This document shows, one piece after another, positions 59,098 to 64,000 of a stretch of DNA of 64,000 nucleotides; the first letter of the stretch is position 1, and each line of letters begins with the position of its first letter. The stretch is from Zygnema cylindricum (Eukaryota > Streptophyta > Zygnematophyceae > Zygnematales > Zygnemataceae). Location of the stretch: assembly GCA_037447655.1 (NCBI GenBank), contig JBBHKE010000193.1, positions 58,210 through 122,209 of the forward strand, read 5' to 3'. The notes under the pieces were generated by a model, which was given only the letters and a program-made list of their open reading frames with translations, searched no databases and was not told the DNA's origin. Both the position numbers and the translations under genes were made by a program.

Positions 59098-59542
59098 TGA
59101 AAGGATCTTACACAAAAATCAGAGTGCAAGATTACAACGGAAGCAAAAAAAAAAAAACATTCAGACAAGAGAAAGCTGTCCACGAAAGCCAATATATTTC
59201 ACGGACATTTTCTAAAATGTAACGTTACACAACCAAACAACCAAAACAAACCAAACTATAAAGTGCGCACTGAGCGCCTACAAATCAAATCGCGTCCATA
59301 CGCGAAACAACATAAAACTAAAGTACAACGAAAATATGTACCTAAACGTACAACCCAAACAAACCCGTACATAACAAACGACTATTGAACCTGGTCGTCG
59401 CAAAACCGAATCTACGCGAGACCAGGAATCTACGAAACGATCTAAAAGACATAATGACGCCAAACCACCCACAAAGACAAAACGACAAATGATACGGCCG
59501 CGCGACATGCCACGACAGCCGATTACAACATTGAATCTAACA
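59098..59542 (-). repeat. 5' LTR of young copia (445 bp)
   Basis: It starts (minus strand) TGTTAGATTC and ends GATCCTTTCA. It lacks the ~52-bp stretch present in the 3' LTR. Confidence 0.95.
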
Positions 59543-59735
59543 ACAGCTGCGGTAGCAGGCATATTACCAGCAGCAACAACTGGTGCAGCAACAGCTAGCG
59601 AGTAGCAAGAGCATCAGCAGCTGTTAAACATCAACAGCAATTGCTGATCAACAACAAGGGCAGCAGCAGCAGCTGAGCAGCAACATCAGAGGGAGAACAA
59701 CATCAGCTGTTAAGCAGCAACAGCAGCATGTTGAT
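59543..59735 (+). repeat. CAG-rich degenerate repeat, right of copia
   Basis: CAGCAGCAG, CAACAGC and CAGCTGTTAA words dominate for about 190 bp and match the sequence left of 53636. It is not a clean reading frame. Confidence 0.8.
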
Positions 59736-60834
59736 ATGTTTTTTCGAACTTACAAACTAATAAAAGAATGTAATAAGAATGTGCGGAAAGAAGGAAGAAA
59801 AACTTAGTGGGAAAAAAAGCAAAAAATGAGGAGGGTAATAACCGATAGAAAAATAGTAAAAATAAAGAATTAAAAAATCAAACAAACCCTAAAAAGATAA
59901 AAAATAAAGAAAAAAAAACAAAATTGGACGCGGAATGTGAATAACGACTTTTTAGGTTCACAAACAAATGATAAAACAAAGGAAAAAAGAAAGAAATTTG
60001 ACACTAATAAAAGGAAAAAATCAGATTTTTTGGGCAAAGTGAGAAAATACTTAGGGAATTAAACACTGTAAACACGAGGAAGAAAATAATAAAAGGAGAA
60101 TAAAGAAAACAAAAAAAAAAAAAAAACTGAAAAATGTAAAACATAAAGAAAAAAGAATTGAAAAAGGACACAAAATGTAAAATAACGACATTTAAGGCAA
60201 TTTACTCTAGGAATTAGGGTGGAATTGCTCGAATTAGAGAGCACCTGTACAAAAAAATGCTAAAACGAGAAAAAAAAAGAGTAATTGGACACTAATAAAA
60301 GAATAAGATAAGATTTTGCGGAAGAACCTTAATTTTTTTTTTGGGAAAAAATGCAAAAAAAAACGAGGAAAATAATCAAAGGGAATCCCTAAAAATAATA
60401 AAGAAAAAACCTAAGAAAAGAACAAGATAAAATGATAAATAAATAAAACATGGAATAAAAATAGGACACATAACATAAATAACGAATAAATACCTTTTCT
60501 GTAGTTGAAAAACGGCTCTCGTTCTATTATCTCGTGTTCTTGGCCAGCCAGCGTCCTGTTGACTCCTTATATTGAATGTGAGAGAACGTGAGACATGGAG
60601 TGTGACGGAGCGTGATAGTGGAAGTGGAGGAAAGTGTACGGTAGGTGGAGAGCGTACGGTAGAAGGAGAAAAGCTACTCTATCGCGGATTTCTCCTTGGC
60701 GAAATGACGTTGGTTGCGAAAGACCCCTGAAAAAAAAAAAGGGACAAGCCGCAAAGCGACAAATGTTTTTTGATCGTCCTAAAATTTTTCGCGCGTGTGG
60801 CGCGTGCGTGGGCCGTTCTGCATTCGTTGTTTGG
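59736..60834. other. A-rich spacer inside the candidate Harbinger element
   Basis: From 59740 to 60500 the plus strand is very A-rich. The phrases GACACTAATAAAAG and GACATTTAAGG-like words recur near 60000, 60180 and 60288. From 60640 on, Harbinger-family internal sequence appears (GAAAGACCCCTGAAAAAAAA). No gene is seen. Confidence 0.45.
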
Positions 60835-60850
60835 CCGGTACTTTCCCTGA

Positions 60851-60870
60851 AATCACCTCGCGAGGTGATT
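60851..60870. promoter_or_regulatory. Perfect palindrome (copy 2)
   Basis: AATCACCTCGCGAGGTGATT, extended by one more pair to 22 bp. Its neighbourhood (TTTTTGACTGGCTGGATTCT, TTAACATGACGACAAACATG) matches the reverse strand of 49470-49612, where the palindrome is mutated. Confidence 0.9.
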
Positions 60871-61106
60871 TTTAATGAAGTTTTTGACTGGCTGGATTCT
60901 CTTGCCCGGGGGTAGAAAAAAGGAAAACGCCAAAATTTGTTAACATGACGACAAACATGAAGTACATTCAAAGTATCGACTTGACGTTTGCTGTACTTTT
61001 AAAGAATTGATTTTTTTGTACGGTTAAAAGTTTTTATCGTACGGAACTGCGTTTTGTGTTGAAACGACAGATTAAAGTCGATACTTAAACACATGGGGAC
61101 GTACCC

Positions 61107-61587
61107 TCTAAGTGGCTGCGTGCAACAAAAATAGTCGCTGCCATGATCAATTCCCTTTGTCAACCGACCATCTAATGTTGCCAGCGTGTCATGTGTGAAC
61201 CACTAAAGTCAGAGATTTGAATATATTGGACGAAAATGTACGGCATGTTTCCGTCGGACAATTTCTCTGTACCTTTTTAACGCGTTTCCAGAAGAGAGGC
61301 CGTGAATTTCAAGAAATCGATAGAGACTTGGAACCAATCAAATTACAGCTGCCAAAAGTAGAAATCCCGGATCCCCCGCCGCTGGAATTAAACATGCGCC
61401 TGACACGTGGCATGCGAAATGAAATGAGAAGTCAATCTTCCCAATCCGGTAAGGATACCCGAAAAAAAAAATAACCCCGAAAAAAGTATATAAGAATCCG
61501 ATGGTAAAGAAGAGAAGGGGAAAACACTTTTAACCACCTTCCCCACCCTCCTCTCTCTCTCTCTCTCTCCCTCCCCCGCCCCCCAAA
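61107..61587 (+). promoter_or_regulatory. Promoter and 5' UTR of the CASP-like gene
   Basis: TATATAAG at 61487-61494 is a good TATA box, 94 bp before the ATG. GACACGTGGCA near 61401 contains a G-box core (CACGTG). The leader from about 61545 to 61585 is CT-rich, common in plant 5' UTRs. An 85-codon frame at 61217-61474 has no known domain and lies upstream of the TATA box. Confidence 0.65.
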
Positions 61588-62195
61588 ATGGAGAGCCAAG
61601 TGTACGGAAATCCCGCCACCGGTACGGCCGTACCTGTGGCTCCTCCACCAGCTCAGCAGTCAACGGTGGTCAAAGACAGTCAAACCGGCCATGGGCCAAT
61701 CCCAGGCGGCCACGCGGGGAGTCTAACTGCTGTCGCATTCCGAGTAGGACAAATTGTTTTGTCGTTAGTGGCTCTGATTGTGCTGGCGTCAGCAAACGAG
61801 TGCGGATATTCTTTCAGCGATTCTTATTCTTTAAGGTGTGTTTGTACCCAATTCCTTTCCTTCCCTTTTTTTTTTTTTTTTTTTTTTTGACCCGACAATT
61901 ACTGTAACCATTACTCGCTATCATTTTTACTGAAATTATGTTATGATTATATTGTGATACTTTTTGAATTTGAATATTTTTATTTTTCTAATTTTTTTCT
62001 TTTTTTTTCTGTTTTTTTAGATATCTTTTGGCGGCGATGATAATTCAGCTCGTGTGGTCGCTTGGGATGCTCATTGTGGAACTTTTGTTTTTTATGAGGA
62101 GAGGCTCTATCTCGGGTGGGATTCCGGATTCTCCTCCCCCTCCATTTCCTGTCCACTTCCTCACTCCCTATCTTTCTTCCTCCACCCCTCTTATC

Positions 62196-62243
<48 letters not shown>

Positions 62244-62626
62244 TCTCTTTTCCCCCCTTGAGTTGTAGGGGAGCCGGAAACAAATGAAAACTGAAAATTT
62301 GAAAATTGAAAATTGAAAAGATGAAAAAGTGAAGAGTGAAAAGTGCAACAGTCTCACTTTTAAATTTTGTTCTTCTCTTTGTTTTTTGATTGGTTTGTCG
62401 TTTTTGATTTTATTTTTTTGTGCAGATTGTCCTTTTCCTGACTTTTTCATCTTTTGCGGCTGCGGCGGCCATCTGTACGGATATATTATCCAGGGAATGC
62501 TCGGGCTGCGAAAACTTTTGCGCTCAAGTTCGGGCAGCCACCGCCATGGCTTTCCTCGTCTTTGTTTTGGAACTCCCCTCCTTTTTCCTCTCCATTTACA
62601 TCCTTTTTAAGCTTATTGTCCGGTAG
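61588..62626 (+). CDS. CASP-like membrane protein (CASPL/DUF588, four TM segments)
   Basis: Small four-span plasma-membrane protein of the MARVEL-related CASP/CASPL family; CASPs scaffold Casparian strip membrane domains, the role of most CASPLs is not known. Exons: 61588-61835, 62021-62150 (end tentative), 62426-62626, about 192 residues. TM1 is VGQIVLSLVALIVLA in exon 1 after a Pro/Gly-rich cytosolic head, TM2 is YLLAAMIIQLVWSLGMLIVE in exon 2, TM3 (LFLTFSSFAAAAAICTDIL) and TM4 (AMAFLVFVLELPSFFLSIYI) are in exon 3. Cysteines in CSGCENFC lie in the second outer loop, a CASPL-like feature. Exon 1 to 2 is firm (phase 2). The only phase-consistent donor found for exon 2 is a weak GTCCAC at 62151, so that junction may be wrong. 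Confidence 0.85.
62207..62236 (+). repeat. (TC)n microsatellite in CASP-like intron 2
   Basis: About 30 bp of TC dinucleotides. Confidence 0.9.
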
Positions 62627-63840
62627 ATTTGGGCAAAAAAAAGGGGGAAAAGTAAGGGGAAGGGAGTTTTGTCTTTTTGACTTCTTTTTATGCTTACTTC
62701 CCGGTAGAGTTCGGGAAATATAAGGAGAGAATGAGAGCGGAAAGGAATTTTTTTCTTCTTACATCTGTTTTATACATTTTTTCTTTAAGGCGAGAGAAAA
62801 GGGAGGAACAACGGGGGTAAAAAGGGTGGAAAAAGGGGGGAAAAGGGGTGGGGGGGGAGGGGAAAGGGAAAATGGGAGAGAAAGTGAGAAATGGGAAGTT
62901 CTGGGACTTTCCTTTCTTTTTTCCTCTCGACTTGCGTGGTTTTTAACCATATTTTATGTATCTTTCCGTGTAGCATTGGATAGAGAAAAGGGGAAAAAGG
63001 AGGAAAATGGAAGAGTAATTGGAGAATTTGGGGAATGAGGAAAAGAGGGAGAATGCGAGGGGATTCAGGGAAATTGGGAAGGGGAAGGAGGAAAATAAAG
63101 GGAGACCGAGGGGAAATTTTGAGGAAATTGGGAGGAATGTGAGAAGAAGAGAAGAGGAAAGCGAGAGGTGTTTTAGAGGAAAATAATTATGAAAGTAATT
63201 GAGGGGACATTGAGAAAAATTGGGGAGATTTGAGGGAAATTGAGTTGAAACTGGAAACGAAAATTGAAAAAATTGAAAAAATTGAGGAAAGAATTGGAAA
63301 GAAATTAGAGAGGAGATTTGGTGGAAATGGAGGTAAATTTTGAGAAGGAACTGAGGGAAAATCGAGGAAAGATGAGTGAATATTGAAGTAATGTGTGATT
63401 GAAGGGGAATTTTTTTGATTGAAAGGAAATTGAGAAAATGCTTTGAGAACACAAAATTGAGGTACATGAAAGGAGTTGGCGGTGAAATAGAGTGACTTTT
63501 GGTAGGTTTGGGAATTTGGGAAAATGGTGTGAGAGTTTTCGTTTTTTTACCCCTTTTTTTATGTAATATATGAATCTGAGAGATGCACGAATTTTAGAAT
63601 CCCAATTTCCAGTTGTAGGAAAAAAAAGAAAAAAGAAAAAGAAGAGGTAGTTCAAAATTTCCACAAAAGCTTGGACTTTATTCTGTACACTTTTATTCAT
63701 AAAAACGTTTACTTACCTTTTTTTTCATTTTCTTTTATTTTATTTTATTTGTTTGTTTATTTATTTATTGACTTTATTGTTCCTTTGGAATTGTATAGAG
63801 GACCGGTGGACTATTTTTTGAATTGCTGGAATTTGGTTAC
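62627..63840. other. Purine-rich downstream region
   Basis: After the CASP-like stop the plus strand is rich in GGAAAA, GAGGAAAT and AATTGAGG words to about 63480, then AT-rich. Long minus-strand frames here reflect pyrimidine-rich composition, not genes. Confidence 0.55.
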
Positions 63841-63855
63841 TTTTTCAAGATCTCT

Positions 63856-64000
63856 CCCCCCCTCCCTCCCTCCCTCCCTCCCTTCTCCTCCCTCTCTCCC
63901 CTTTCTCTTCTCTCTCTCTCCCCCTCTCCCTCTCCCCCTCCCTCTCTCCCCTCTTCCCCTCGCTCTCTCCCTCTCTCTTTCCCTCTCAATCTCTCTCTCC
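63856..64000 (+). repeat. CT-rich low-complexity tract reaching the window edge
   Basis: CCCTCCCTCC units grade into CTCTCTC and CCCTCTCC to the end of the window. Confidence 0.9.

Larger units (their letters stand above)
53636..59542 (-). mobile_element. Full-length Ty1/copia retrotransposon, young
   Basis: 5907 bp on the minus strand. On the plus strand both LTRs start TGAAAGGATCTTACAC and end TTGAATCTAACA. ACAGC flanks both ends (53631-53635 and 59543-59547), a perfect 5-bp duplication. It has a tRNA-Met primer site and a purine tract. The Pol order is protease, integrase, RT, RNase H. About 320 bp of the two LTRs are identical by eye. Confidence 0.97.
50221..61106. mobile_element. Candidate autonomous PIF/Harbinger element, interrupted by copia
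   Basis: The left end GGGTACGTCCCCATGT (50221-50236) has a perfect 16-bp inverted match at the right end (61091-61106). Between them lie a Harbinger transposase remnant and a divergently placed Myb-like gene, the two-gene set of PIF/Harbinger. Without the copia insertion the length is about 4.97 kb, normal for such elements. TAA precedes the left end, but TCT follows the right end, so a target duplication is missing and the pairing is an inference. Confidence 0.55.

Noticed and set aside
61217-61474. 85-codon frame upstream of the CASP-like gene
   Set aside because: No domain; it lies before the TATA box, so it is not in that mRNA and nothing else supports it.
62943-63700. Long minus-strand frames rich in Ser, Phe and Leu
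   Set aside because: Composition effect of purine-rich plus-strand DNA.

Overview
The window is eukaryotic nuclear DNA, most likely from the green plant (streptophyte) lineage. Four protein genes can be assembled with splice phases that match: an exosome subunit (MTR3/EXOSC6-like), a GT61 glycosyltransferase, an RluA-type RNA pseudouridine synthase and a CASP-like four-TM protein. CASP-like proteins, Ty1/copia elements with a plant-type initiator-tRNA-Met primer site, the plant-like wording of the MTR3 protein and the AT-rich introns all point to plants. I cannot name the species. No bacterial features, CRISPR arrays or recognisable tRNA/rRNA genes were seen.

Layout. 0.66-6.2 kb (+): MTR3, seven exons, introns loaded with private tandem repeats and a MITE. 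6.2-8.9 kb: non-coding, with a TIR element and a 72-bp satellite. 8.9-16.9 kb (+): GT61 gene, five exons, whose first exon holds about 720 bp of nearly pure purine sequence and whose third intron carries a Harbinger-type MITE. 17.6-19.9 kb (-): decayed copia gag-protease remnant. 20-22 kb: repeat fragments. 22.2-25.1 kb (-): pseudouridine synthase, three exons. 25.6-38.8 kb: two copies of a ~1.57-kb block that bracket a retrotransposon nest. In the nest, a full-length copia element (29093-35576, 5-bp target duplication CTGGT) sits inside the RNase H region of an older related copia. 38.8-50.2 kb: gene-poor, with Harbinger-like elements, TA-flanked MITEs (one inside another), tandem repeats and a long inverted repeat. 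50.2-61.1 kb: a probable Harbinger element with decayed transposase and Myb-like genes, interrupted by a recent minus-strand copia (53636-59542, target duplication ACAGC). 61.6-62.6 kb (+): CASP-like gene with a TATA box, followed by purine-rich and then CT-rich sequence to the end.

The four genes share no obvious pathway: RNA decay/processing, RNA modification, secretory-pathway glycosylation and a plasma-membrane scaffold-type protein. The main interest is the transposon stratigraphy, how tandem repeats touch splice sites, and a recurrent palindrome shared by the Harbinger-like elements. Homology calls rest on motif recognition by eye; no database search was run.
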